64,000 bases of DNA from positions 992,001 to 1,056,000 of the forward strand of contig OY970347.1 in the NCBI GenBank assembly GCA_963717635.1. The letters are read 5' to 3'. This document shows positions 17,908-26,182 of this stretch, piece by piece. A model generated the notes under the pieces. It had not been told where the DNA came from. It ran no database searches and worked only from the letters and a program-made list of their open reading frames with translations. Source of the stretch: JALZKA01 sp963717635. Lineage in GTDB: Bacteria > Actinomycetota > Thermoleophilia > Solirubrobacterales > 70-9. Positions within the stretch are counted from its first letter, which is position 1, and the number at the start of each line of letters is the position of its first letter. The position numbers and the translations under genes were made by a program.

Positions 17908-19182
17908 ATGGTTCTGACTGGGGCGAGGGACTCGCTGCGCCGCTCGCCGGCGGCGCGGGCGGGACTCCTTGCCGTGGCGTTGATCGTCGTTGCCGAAGGT
18001 GCCGTCTTCCTGCTCGCGCCAGGCGAGGAGGGAATCACGCCGGTGGATGTGGCCGAGGACGAGTTCCTCGATCCGCAGTCGGTGGCCCGCGCCGTCGAGT
18101 ACCGGGGCGGGCAGCGCCTCCTGCTCTTCGCCGGCCTCGGGGCCCAGGCGCTGGTCGTGGGAGGCCTGGCGGTCGGCAGACCCCGCGCCGCCAGGGACCT
18201 GCTCGGGCGGCTGGCGCGGCGCCCGGTGCTCGGCACGGCCGCTGCAGGCGTCCTGGTCGTGGCGGTCGCCGAACTGGCGTCGTTGCCGACGTCGCTCGCC
18301 GCCCACGAACGTGCCGTGGACGTTGGCCTCTCGACCCAGTCCCTTGGGCCCTGGCTTGGCGATCAGGCGCGTTCGCTTGCGATCAGCGGCGCGATCGCCG
18401 GCGCTGGCGCGGTGGTGCTGTCGGCTCTCATTCGCCGCCACCCACAGCGCTGGTGGTTGTCGGGAAGCGTGGCCGTGGTCGGCTTCGGCGCGGCGATGAG
18501 CCTCCTGGCGCCGATCCTGATCGCCCCGCGCTTCAACGACTTCGACGAGCTGCCGGAGGGCAGCGCCCTGCGCGAGGACGTCCTGGAGCTCGGCCGCCGG
18601 GCGGACGTCGAGATCGGCGAGGTCTACCGCATCGACGCGAGCCGGCGCTCGACGGCTCTGAACGCGTACGTCGCCGGGCTCGGGCCGACCAAGCGAGTCG
18701 TCCTCTACGACACCCTGATCGACGATGCGGAGCGGCCCGAATTGGAATCGGTGGTCGCCCATGAGCTCGGGCACGTCGCCCACGACGACATTCCAAGAGG
18801 GATCCTGTTCGCGGCGATCGTGACGCCGCTCGGCCTGCTGCTGGTTCGTGAGCTCTCTGGCGCCCTGGCTCGGCGCGCGGGTGCCGAGCCCGGCACCCCC
18901 GCGGCGGTCCCGGCGCTGTTCCTCGCGATCGCCCTGGTCGGCTTCGCGGCGAACGTGCCGGGCAACCAGCTCTCGCGAAAGGTGGAGGCCAGCGCCGATG
19001 CGTTCGCGTTGCGGATCACCGATGACCCGCGGGCACTGATCGATCTCCAAACCCGCCTGGCCGAGCGCAACCTCTCCGACCCGGATCCACCCGCGATCGC
19101 GCGAGTCCTGTTCGGCACCCATCCGACCACGCTCGAGCGGATCGGCTCGGCGCTGGCGTGGGAGCGGGGAGTGGGCGGCTAA
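17908..19182 (+). CDS. M48 (Ste24-type) membrane metalloprotease
   Basis: 424 residues with about six membrane segments. The zinc motif HELGH (285-289) and the third ligand region with Glu360 and Asp364 (SRKVEASADAFAL) are present, plus the Ste24-like NAYVAGLG and YDTL strand. Members cleave membrane proteins or process prenylated peptides; in bacteria they mainly serve envelope quality control. It is divergent from the phosphatase/kinase operon with only 20 bases between starts. Its stop overlaps the stop region of the convergent epimerase by 4 bases. Confidence 0.9.
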   Translation: MVLTGARDSLRRSPAARAGLLAVALIVVAEGAVFLLAPGEEGITPVDVAEDEFLDPQSVARAVEYRGGQRLLLFAGLGAQALVVGGLAVGRPRAARDLLGRLARRPVLGTAAAGVLVVAVAELASLPTSLAAHERAVDVGLSTQSLGPWLGDQARSLAISGAIAGAGAVVLSALIRRHPQRWWLSGSVAVVGFGAAMSLLAPILIAPRFNDFDELPEGSALREDVLELGRRADVEIGEVYRIDASRRSTALNAYVAGLGPTKRVVLYDTLIDDAERPELESVVAHELGHVAHDDIPRGILFAAIVTPLGLLLVRELSGALARRAGAEPGTPAAVPALFLAIALVGFAANVPGNQLSRKVEASADAFALRITDDPRALIDLQTRLAERNLSDPDPPAIARVLFGTHPTTLERIGSALAWERGVGG

Positions 19183-20120
19183 GCCGCTTCCCGAGCCCAG
19201 CGCGCGGTTTGGCCGAGGCCGTCGTCCAGGCCGACCTCGGCGCGCCAGCCCAGCTCGTTCGCAGCACGATCCGAGGCGATCGCGATGCGCTGGACCTCGC
19301 CGGCGCGGGGCGGAGCCATCTTGGGTTCGAACTCCGCGTCGTAGGCGGCGGCGATCGCGTTGCCGACCGCGAACACGTCGGCTTCCTGGCCGGTCCCGAC
19401 GTTGAACGCGCCGACCGCGTCTGACTCGGAGGCCGCCAGGAACGCCGCAACGACGTCGTCCACGTAGACGTAATCTCGCGTCTGTTTGCCGTCGCCGTAC
19501 ACCGTCGGCGTCGCGCCGTTCAGGAGCGCCCCACAGAAGATCGCGACGACGCCCGCCTCGCCGTGCGGGTCCTGGCGCGGCCCGTAGACGTTGCCGAGGC
19601 GCAGCGCGACCGTCGACAGTCCGTGCAGCCGGGAATAGAGGTCGAGGTAGCCCTCCGCGGCCAGCTTCGACTGGCCGTAGGGGGCGTCGGGGCGGCGCTC
19701 GGCGTCCTCGGCCAGCGGCAGCTCGCGGTCAGCACCCTCTCCGTAGATGGCGCCGCCGGTCGACGCGAACAGGAACCGCTGGGTCTTGGCTCGCACCGCG
19801 GCGTCGAGCAGGTTGATCGTTCCTCCGACGTTGACGCCGAGGTCGAAGACGGGGTCGGTGACCGATCGGCGCACGTCGATCTGCGCGGCGAGGTGGAAGA
19901 CCTGCTCGGGCGACGACTCCGCGAACACGGCATCCACGAGCTCCGGGTCGGAGACATCCCCCTCGTGGAGCTGCGCTCCGCCGGCGAGCGCTTCCGCCAG
20001 GTTCTCGCGCTTGCCCGAGGAAAGGTCGTCAAGCACCGCGACCTGATCGCCGCGAGCGACGAGTCCGTCCACGAGGTTCGAGCCGATGAATCCGGCGCCT
20101 CCGGTGACCAGCGTTCGCAT
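19179..20120 (-). CDS. NAD-dependent sugar-nucleotide epimerase/dehydratase (GalE-like)
   Basis: 313 residues, extended short-chain dehydrogenase fold. NAD loop TGGAGFIGSNL (6-16), active site Ser in FASTGGAIYG and the Tyr-x-x-x-Lys pair in PYGQSKLAAEGY. The C-terminal VYGDGKQTRDYVYVDDV is typical of UDP-glucose 4-epimerase-like enzymes. It probably makes UDP-galactose or a related donor for the glycan region starting 1.7 kb to its right. The start ATG lies six bases after a TAGGTT -10 on the minus strand. Exact substrate is not certain. Confidence 0.9.
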   Translation of the reverse strand: MRTLVTGGAGFIGSNLVDGLVARGDQVAVLDDLSSGKRENLAEALAGGAQLHEGDVSDPELVDAVFAESSPEQVFHLAAQIDVRRSVTDPVFDLGVNVGGTINLLDAAVRAKTQRFLFASTGGAIYGEGADRELPLAEDAERRPDAPYGQSKLAAEGYLDLYSRLHGLSTVALRLGNVYGPRQDPHGEAGVVAIFCGALLNGATPTVYGDGKQTRDYVYVDDVVAAFLAASESDAVGAFNVGTGQEADVFAVGNAIAAAYDAEFEPKMAPPRAGEVQRIAIASDRAANELGWRAEVGLDDGLGQTARWAREAA

Positions 20121-20126
20121 TGGTGG

Positions 20127-20150
20127 AACCTATCTGCCCCATCGTAAACT
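20127..20150. promoter_or_regulatory. Divergent -10 elements for epimerase and argS
   Basis: Minus strand TAGGTT (20132-20127) ends six bases before the epimerase ATG at 20120. Plus strand TAAACT (20145-20150) ends eight bases before the argS ATG at 20159, with a poor TTGGTG 18 bases upstream. Both fit leaderless starts, and the second supports ATG 20159 for argS. Confidence 0.5.
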
Positions 20151-20158
20151 CGCCGACC

Positions 20159-21814
20159 ATGTCAGGCGACCCGGTAGCCAACCTGCGTGGCGCGCTCAGC
20201 GCTGCCATCGCCGCGGTGGGCGCCGAGGCCACGCAGGAGCCGACGCTCGAGCGCCCGCCGAAGGCCGAGCTCGGCGACTACTCGTCCAACGCGGCGATGC
20301 TGCTCGCCTCCGGCCTGGGCGAGTCGCCCCGGGCGATCGCCGAGCGGCTCGGCGCGGAAGTTCGCGGTGCGTTGGGTTCTCAGGTCGATCGGGTCGAAGT
20401 CGCCGGTCCCGGTTTCCTCAATCTGTTCCTGGCCGACGAGTGGTACCGGGCCGCGGTGACCCGGATCCTCGGATCAAAGCGCTTCGGCGTCGGCCCTTCG
20501 CGCGATCCCGGCGTGCTGCTCGAGTTCGTTTCGGCGAACCCGACCGGCCCGCTCACCGCGGCCGGCGGCCGTGGGGCCGCCTACGGCGACTCCCTGGCGC
20601 GGGTGCTCGAAGCGGCGGGCCACGAGGTCTCGCGCGAGTACTACCTCAATGATGCCGGCACTCAGATCCGGATCTTCGCCACCTCGATCGCCGCGGCCAT
20701 GCGCGGCGAGGAGCCCTCGGCGGACGGTTATTCCGGCGAATACGTGGCGGAACTCGCGAATGAACTCGCGGCGGCGGGCGCCGATCCGGCCGACACCGAC
20801 GACCTCGCCCGCCGCGGCGTGGACGCGATGCGCCAGCGGATCGAGGCGACGCTCGAGCGCTTCGGAGTCCACTTCGACTCATGGTCGTCGGAGCGCGAGT
20901 TGAGTGAGCGCGGCGCCCTGGAGCAGACCCTCGCGGCGCTGGCGGAGGGCAGCCACACATACGAGAGCGAAGGTGCGCTGTGGCTGCGGACCACCGACCA
21001 CGGCGACGACAAGGACCGTGTCTTGATCCGCTCTGACGGCGAGCCGACGTACTTCGCATCGGACATCGCCTACCACCGCGACAAGCTCGCGCGCGGCGCC
21101 GGGCAGATGATCGTCCCGCTCGGCGCCGACCACCACGGTTACGTGGCGCGGATGAAGGCCGCGATCGCTGCCCTGGGCGCCGACCCGGATCGCTACGAGG
21201 CTCCGATCATGCAGCTCGTCAGCATCGTCGAGCGCGGCGAGCGGGCCCAGATGTCCAAGCGCAAGGGCGAGTTCGTGACGCTCGACGAGCTGCTCGACGA
21301 CATCGGCGTCGACGCCGCGCGGTTCTTCTTGCTCCAGCGCAGCCACGACACCGCGCTCGACCTCGACCTCGAGCTCGCGCGGAGCCAGTCGCAGGAGAAC
21401 CCTGTGTACTACGTGCAGTACGCGCATGCCCGAATCGCCAGCATCCTGCGCAAGGCCGAGGCCGAGGGCGGCCTCGCGGGCCCCGACGCGATCGCCGCCG
21501 CGGCCGCCGAGGCGCCCTCGCTAGCCGCCGCCTGCGAGCCGTCGGAGCGCGAGCTGGTCCGCCGTCTGCTGGAGCTCCCCTCCGGGGTCGAGGAAGCCGC
21601 CGCCAGGCGGGCGCCCCATCGGCTTTGCGCGTACGCGATGTCCGTAGCCGCGGACTTCCACGCGTTCTATCGCGACTGCCGCGTCGTCGGCGCGGATGCT
21701 GAGGCCGGCGTCGAGGGGCTCGAGGCCGCACGGCTGGGTGTCTGTTTGGCGAGCAAGCATGTGGTCGGCGAGACGCTCGACCTGCTCGGGATCTCCGCTC
21801 CGGACCGGATGTAG
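20159..21814 (+). CDS. argS: Arginyl-tRNA synthetase
   Basis: 551 residues. Charges tRNA-Arg. The N-terminal additional domain (1-115), Rossmann core and C-terminal anticodon-binding helices with the DALR-type fold are present. Second signature MSKRKG is intact (365-370). The class I HIGH signature is not: in SANPTGPL-TAAG-GRGAAYGD the usual H-x-G-H is T133-A-A-G136, so both histidines are missing while the flanks are well conserved. Start ATG 20159 is chosen over the upstream 20120 because of the -10 hexamer just before it. It converges on the sugar transferase gene four bases away. Confidence 0.95.
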   Translation: MSGDPVANLRGALSAAIAAVGAEATQEPTLERPPKAELGDYSSNAAMLLASGLGESPRAIAERLGAEVRGALGSQVDRVEVAGPGFLNLFLADEWYRAAVTRILGSKRFGVGPSRDPGVLLEFVSANPTGPLTAAGGRGAAYGDSLARVLEAAGHEVSREYYLNDAGTQIRIFATSIAAAMRGEEPSADGYSGEYVAELANELAAAGADPADTDDLARRGVDAMRQRIEATLERFGVHFDSWSSERELSERGALEQTLAALAEGSHTYESEGALWLRTTDHGDDKDRVLIRSDGEPTYFASDIAYHRDKLARGAGQMIVPLGADHHGYVARMKAAIAALGADPDRYEAPIMQLVSIVERGERAQMSKRKGEFVTLDELLDDIGVDAARFFLLQRSHDTALDLDLELARSQSQENPVYYVQYAHARIASILRKAEAEGGLAGPDAIAAAAAEAPSLAAACEPSERELVRRLLELPSGVEEAAARRAPHRLCAYAMSVAADFHAFYRDCRVVGADAEAGVEGLEAARLGVCLASKHVVGETLDLLGISAPDRM

Positions 21815-21818
21815 GCGG

Positions 21819-23342
21819 TCAGATTCCGCGGCGCCGGACGATGAACGGAACCGTACGCAGCAACAGGCGGACGTCGCCCCAAAGCGACCAATTCGCCACA
21901 TACAGGTAGTCGAGCTTGACCATCTCGTGAAGCGGGATGGCCCGCGAGGACCCGAGCACCTGCCAGTGACCGGTGATGCCCGGCGGCACGTCCAGCCGAC
22001 GGCGAAACCACCCCTCGATCTTGCGATCCTCCTCGGCGATCAAGGGACGTGGGCCAACCAGGCTCATCTGGCCGCGAAGCACGTTCACCAATTGCGGCAG
22101 CTCGTCGATCTGCCAGCGACGCAGCCAGCGGCCCACCGTTGTGACCCGCGGGTCATCGGCGATCTTGAAGAGCCCGGCTGCTCCCTCGTTGAGGTGGCGC
22201 ACCTCCTCCTTCAGCTGCTCGGCCTGGTTCACCATGCTGCGGAACTTGAGCATCTCGAACTCGTCGCCGTGGCGGCCCACTCGCCGCTGGCGGAACAGCG
22301 AAGGCCCGCCGGAGTCGAGCCGGATTGCCACCCAGGTGGTGGCGAGCAGGGGCGCCAACAGGAGCAATCCTGCGGTGGCGCCGATCACGTCGAACCCCCG
22401 CTTGATGGCACGGGACGACCGTGGGAACTCGAACCGGCGCATTCCCTGCAGCGTGATGCCGTGCAGATGGTCGAGTTCGACCGACGAGCCTGCAACCCGG
22501 GAAGCCTCGGGGAGGACGCTGACCTTCACGCCGTAAGACTTGAGCTCCCGGATCGTGTAGAGGAGCTCGTCTCGGTTCCCTTCGACAGCGAGGATCACCC
22601 GGTCCACCGCCTGCTCGGCGAGCGCGGGGCCGAGCCCGTGCGGCAGTTCGGTCGTTGGCCGGTCCGGGCGGCTTGGCCCGTCGGCCGGAATCACGCCCAC
22701 CAGCTCCGCCTTGACGCCAGGGCTGATCGCCAGCTTTTCCCGGAGATAGTCCCCCGTTCGGGTGTCGCCGACCAAGAGGCAGCGCTCGACCGAGGCGAAC
22801 CGCAACGCCCCCGCGCGCGCGAGTGAGCGCAGCGCGACCAGCAGCAGGAACAGCGTTCCCCATGTTCCCAGTACCTGCCGCCGTCCAAGCTCGCCGTCGA
22901 CAATGAGCCCGTTGGACAGCCACAGAAGCAGTGCCGCGAGCGTTGCGATCGCGAATAGCGCCGGAACCTCGTCAAGTGTTGCGCGATGCAGGAGGTGCTC
23001 GTCACGGTCGTACAGGCCGAGGGCCTTGACCACCAGCACGAAGGCGAGTGGGACCGCCAGAGTCGCAAGGGTGAGGCGGTCGTCGCCCAGCACCACCGCG
23101 CTGAGCGTCAGGGCGATCGTCACGGCAGCCATGTCGGCAAGCGCGAGTGCGCGGCGGAACAGCGTGTCGCGCTTGCTAATCCGCCGGCCATCGGCGCCCT
23201 CGGGGGGGCCGATGACGTCGTCGATGGTGGCAGGTTCCGCCCGGAGCAACTCCGCCGCCACGGACGCGGACAGCGGGGGTTCCGCGTGTGTCGCGTCGTC
23301 TGTTAGCTCAGCGTGCGCCAACTCAAGTCCCACATCCTCCAT
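21819..23342 (-). CDS. Polyprenyl-phosphate sugar-1-phosphate transferase (WcaJ/WbaP family)
   Basis: 507 residues from ATG 23342. Four to five N-terminal membrane helices, a CoA-binding-like Rossmann region (CLLVGDTRTGDYL), then a membrane-inserted hairpin and the bacterial sugar transferase domain: KRGFDVIGA, GPSLFRQRRVG, MLKFRSM, DELPQLVNVL and SLVGPRP. It moves a hexose-1-phosphate from a UDP-sugar to undecaprenyl phosphate, the first committed step of exopolysaccharide synthesis, and marks the left border of the glycan region. The frame extends to 23423, but those residues lie across the promoter and look unconserved. Confidence 0.93.
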   Translation of the reverse strand: MEDVGLELAHAELTDDATHAEPPLSASVAAELLRAEPATIDDVIGPPEGADGRRISKRDTLFRRALALADMAAVTIALTLSAVVLGDDRLTLATLAVPLAFVLVVKALGLYDRDEHLLHRATLDEVPALFAIATLAALLLWLSNGLIVDGELGRRQVLGTWGTLFLLLVALRSLARAGALRFASVERCLLVGDTRTGDYLREKLAISPGVKAELVGVIPADGPSRPDRPTTELPHGLGPALAEQAVDRVILAVEGNRDELLYTIRELKSYGVKVSVLPEASRVAGSSVELDHLHGITLQGMRRFEFPRSSRAIKRGFDVIGATAGLLLLAPLLATTWVAIRLDSGGPSLFRQRRVGRHGDEFEMLKFRSMVNQAEQLKEEVRHLNEGAAGLFKIADDPRVTTVGRWLRRWQIDELPQLVNVLRGQMSLVGPRPLIAEEDRKIEGWFRRRLDVPPGITGHWQVLGSSRAIPLHEMVKLDYLYVANWSLWGDVRLLLRTVPFIVRRRGI

Positions 23343-23394
23343 CGGCCGATACCCCGCATCCCCCGAGCCCGGCGCTCGATTTGGCTGCCCAGCC

Positions 23395-23423
23395 AATCTA
23401 GAGGAACGCAGCGCGGGACGCAA
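23395..23423 (-). promoter_or_regulatory. Promoter of the initiating sugar transferase
   Basis: Minus strand: -35 TTGCGT (23423-23418), 17-base spacer, -10 TAGATT (23400-23395). The transcript would start near 23388 and have a leader of about 46 bases before ATG 23342, unlike the leaderless starts elsewhere. Confidence 0.45.
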
Positions 23424-23441
23424 ACCGCAACAAACAGCGGT
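23424..23441 (-). terminator. Possible weak terminator after the LPFTG gene
   Basis: Reading on the minus strand, ACCGC and GCGGT pair around an 8-base loop and are followed by TTTGCG. A five-base stem and three T residues make a weak hairpin. It sits between the LPFTG gene stop (23477) and the next promoter, which is the right place, but the evidence is thin. Confidence 0.3.
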
Positions 23442-23476
23442 CGGCTTCTGGAGTTTCGCCGAGAGGTGGGCCGGGC

Positions 23477-23908
23477 TTACGGGACGGTGGCGTGGTTGTC
23501 ACCACGGACGCGGTCACGGATCGCCAGATAAGCGCGGATCGTGAGGCCGATCAGCAGCAAGATGAGCATCAGGAGGAGCAGGGGGGTGAGGGGATACCCG
23601 GTGAACGGCAGGCTGCCGTTGGTCGACCCGGGGTCGGCGCTGGGGCCGTTGCCGCCACCGCCCGGAACCGGTTCGACACCCTCGCAGCGCGGGGCGTCGG
23701 GGTTCAGGTCGCAGAAGTCATTGCCGTCGCCACCGCCACCCGGATCCTCGTCGCACTTGGGCAGGTCTGGGTACTCCGCGCAGATCGCTGGGAGGCCGGC
23801 CTCGGCCGTGCTCGGCGCGGCTGAGAAAGCCACGATGGCTGCGAACAGCGCCAGGATTGCCCCCATCGCCGCCATGCGCCTGTTCACAAGATTCAGCTGA
23901 GCCGTCAC
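23477..23908 (-). CDS. Small LPxTG-type surface protein
   Basis: 143 residues. A signal peptide ends near residue 37 (AEAG). Two short repeats with C-x(n)-P-D-x-P-x-C (residues 43-52 and 66-75) are separated by Gly/Asp runs. The sortase motif LPFTG is at 100-104, followed by a hydrophobic helix and a basic tail, so the protein should be covalently fixed to peptidoglycan. No sortase is in the window. The start is GTG 23908 with a strong AAGGAAGG site four bases upstream. It is next to the initiating sugar transferase and could be a carrier or wall anchor for the polymer, which is speculation. Confidence 0.75.
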   Translation of the reverse strand: MTAQLNLVNRRMAAMGAILALFAAIVAFSAAPSTAEAGLPAICAEYPDLPKCDEDPGGGGDGNDFCDLNPDAPRCEGVEPVPGGGGNGPSADPGSTNGSLPFTGYPLTPLLLLMLILLLIGLTIRAYLAIRDRVRGDNHATVP

Positions 23909-23912
23909 TTAA

Positions 23913-23983
23913 CCTTCCTTCGGTTCAACGTCCCCATCGGTTCGACGTTGCGAATCCATTACCTCCCGAGGGAGCACACTATA
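23913..23983 (-). promoter_or_regulatory. -10 element and ribosome site of the LPFTG gene
   Basis: Minus strand TATAGT (23983-23978) is a good -10 with no convincing -35. AAGGAAGG (23920-23913) lies four bases from GTG 23908. The leader is about 60 bases and includes a CTCC/GGAG hairpin near the transcript start. Confidence 0.45.
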
Positions 23984-24035
23984 GCCGCCGGACGGACGAA
24001 TTGACACATTTCGGCTCCCACCGCCGCCCCGCCCC

Positions 24036-26042
24036 TTGACGCCCCCAGGCCCCACGCGCGAGACGGAACCGAAAGCCACCCCCCGGCGGCGGCGAACCAG
24101 CGGCGCTCGGCAGGCGCCATTGGTGGCTGCGCCGCCGCTGCTCGAGGAGCGCATCGTGGCGTTCGCACTGGGTGCGCTCGCACCGCTCTACCTGGCGTTC
24201 CAGGATGGCGGCCTGGACCTGAGCCTCCGCCACGAGGCGACGGCGGCTCTTTGGTGGGGCCTGGCGCTGATGCTCGCTTTTCGGTTTCTCCCACGGGGGC
24301 AGATGACCACGGCGTCCAAACGAGCCCTCGTCGCGGGCGGACTGGTACTCGCCTGGGGACTGGCGAGCACGATCTGGACCGAGAGCGCCGAGCGCAGCTT
24401 GATCGAAGTGGTGCGCGACCTCGGGCTCTACGGCGTCGCCGCGGCCGCCCTGCTTGCGCTCAACCGCGAGACCTGGGCAGCGGCCGCCGCCGGCCTGTCG
24501 GCCGCCGCCCTGCTCGTTCCAGTCGTGGCGGTCATCTCGAGGCTGGCACCCGACCTCATCCTTGAGGCTCGCTTTGACGCCGTCTTCGGCGGTGATCGTC
24601 TGTCGTATCCGCTGGACTACTGGAACGCGGTGGCGAGCTGGAGCGCGATGGCGGCTGCGGCCGGCTTGGCGTGGAGCGCCCACGTCCGGAGGGTGGCGAT
24701 CCGGAGCGTTGCGCTCGCCGGCGTGCCGTTCGCGATCGCGGCCGTATATCTCACGTACTCGCGCGGCGGGCTGCTCGTGCTCGGAGTGGGTGCGCTGGCC
24801 GTGATCGGGCTGGCCGCGAACCGGGTCACCGTGCTGATTCACGGCCTCACCGCGGGAATCGCCGGCGGAGTGGGGGTGCTGGCTGTCCGCGACGCGCCTC
24901 AGATCGCAAACGGCACAGGCGGCGAGGGCGGCTTTCTCATCGGTGCGGCACTGGTCCTGGGCGCCGGCGCCTGCGCTGCGGTCGCGCGATGGACCCTCAC
25001 CGCTCGCATCGATCCGAAAAAGCTCCCGGCCGCTTTGGCGATTGCGGGCATCGTGGGCCTTCTGGCTGTCATCGGGGTCGGCGTGGCGGTGGCGTCGCAA
25101 GCCGACCGCGACTCGTTCGCGGGCTCGACTCCCACGGGCTCCAGCGATCCGGCCGAGCGACTTGCAACCCTCGAGGGCGCTCGCGGAGACCTGTGGGGGT
25201 CAGCGCTGAGCGCATGGGCTGACGAGCCGCTCACCGGTATCGGCCCCGGAACGTTTGACTTCTGGTGGCAACGGGGCGGCTCCGATCGCGAGTCCGTGCG
25301 CGACGCCCATTCGCTGTATCTGGAAACGCTCGCCGAGCGTGGGGTGATCGGCTTATTGCTGCTCCTGGCGTTCCTCGCCTTGCTTGGGGTGGCTGCGATG
25401 CAGGGACGACGCGCCGCGCGACATTCGGTCGACGTCGCGGCGGCGACTGCGCTCGGCGCCGTGTTCGCTGTCTTCCTGGTCCACGCTGCGGTCGACTGGA
25501 TATGGGAGGCAACGGCTGTGGCGGCGCTTGGGGTGGGGGCGGGGGCGGTCGCGGCGGCAGGCGCCTCCTCCCGTCGTGAGCGAACCGCGCGCTCGCTGTC
25601 GTTGCGGGTGACGCTCGTGATCGGCGCGATCGTCGCTGGAGCGAGCGCGGTGCCTGCGCTCGTCTCAAACGAACGGGTACGCGCCAGCGATGCGGCTCGC
25701 TTAAGGGCCGATCCGTCCGAATCCCTGCGACTTGCCGACGACGCGGTCGAGGCCCAACCGTGGGCGGCTTCGCCCCTCGCCTGGCGCGCGGTCCTGGAGC
25801 TTGACCGGGGTCTTCTGGAGGCGGCCGCCCGTGACGCGCGAACCGCAATCGAGCGCGAGCCCACCAATCCGGATCACCTGCTGCTGGCGGCTCGCATTGC
25901 GCTGGCCCGGGGAGACGCTGACGCCCTGGCTCGGATAAGCCGGGTGCTGCGCCGGCTGAATCCGGAATACGACGCGGGCGTGGAGCAGCTCGAGGAGACG
26001 CTTCGGGAGGGCGAGGTCCCGGAGTTCCCCGGCGCCTCGTAA
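24036..26042 (+). CDS. O-antigen ligase/polymerase-like membrane protein with C-terminal repeat tail
   Basis: About 668 residues from TTG 24036; a stop at 23982 limits the start, and a later TTG/GTG pair near 24120 is possible. Roughly a dozen membrane helices with the Wzy/WaaL-type outer loop (WTESAERSLIEV near the N-terminal half, and LTGIGPGTFDFWW then RDAHSLYLETLAERG in the large loop). The H-x-x-Y-L-E-T-L-A-E-x-G motif is the family signature. After the last helix a ~120-residue soluble tail has TPR-like helical pairs (EAQPWAASPLAWRAVLEL, then DARTAIEREPTNPDH). Likely polymerises or ligates lipid-linked glycan on the outer face. Confidence 0.82.
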   Translation: MTPPGPTRETEPKATPRRRRTSGARQAPLVAAPPLLEERIVAFALGALAPLYLAFQDGGLDLSLRHEATAALWWGLALMLAFRFLPRGQMTTASKRALVAGGLVLAWGLASTIWTESAERSLIEVVRDLGLYGVAAAALLALNRETWAAAAAGLSAAALLVPVVAVISRLAPDLILEARFDAVFGGDRLSYPLDYWNAVASWSAMAAAAGLAWSAHVRRVAIRSVALAGVPFAIAAVYLTYSRGGLLVLGVGALAVIGLAANRVTVLIHGLTAGIAGGVGVLAVRDAPQIANGTGGEGGFLIGAALVLGAGACAAVARWTLTARIDPKKLPAALAIAGIVGLLAVIGVGVAVASQADRDSFAGSTPTGSSDPAERLATLEGARGDLWGSALSAWADEPLTGIGPGTFDFWWQRGGSDRESVRDAHSLYLETLAERGVIGLLLLLAFLALLGVAAMQGRRAARHSVDVAAATALGAVFAVFLVHAAVDWIWEATAVAALGVGAGAVAAAGASSRRERTARSLSLRVTLVIGAIVAGASAVPALVSNERVRASDAARLRADPSESLRLADDAVEAQPWAASPLAWRAVLELDRGLLEAAARDARTAIEREPTNPDHLLLAARIALARGDADALARISRVLRRLNPEYDAGVEQLEETLREGEVPEFPGAS

Positions 26043-26097
26043 GGCCACCAGCCGGCGTGCGGGCACGGCGGCTGCATGGTTGGAATCCTGTGCCCCT

Positions 26098-26103
26098 ACA
26101 ATT
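26098..26103 (+). promoter_or_regulatory. Possible -10 element upstream of the Wzz/BY-kinase gene
   Basis: TACAAT, one mismatch from consensus, in a 140-base gap between the polymerase-like gene and ATG 26183. No -35 match at 16-18 bases. The leader would be about 73 bases. Confidence 0.35.
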
Positions 26104-26182
26104 CACGGCCGCGCTTGTCAGGGCGGCGGCAGAGTCCAGCGCCAGCCGGCGGACGTCCCCACCAATCGCTCATCCGCAGCAC

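Noticed and set aside
24001..24006. Perfect TTGACA on the plus strand
   Set aside because: No AT-containing -10 follows at 16-18 bases, where the sequence is nearly all G and C.
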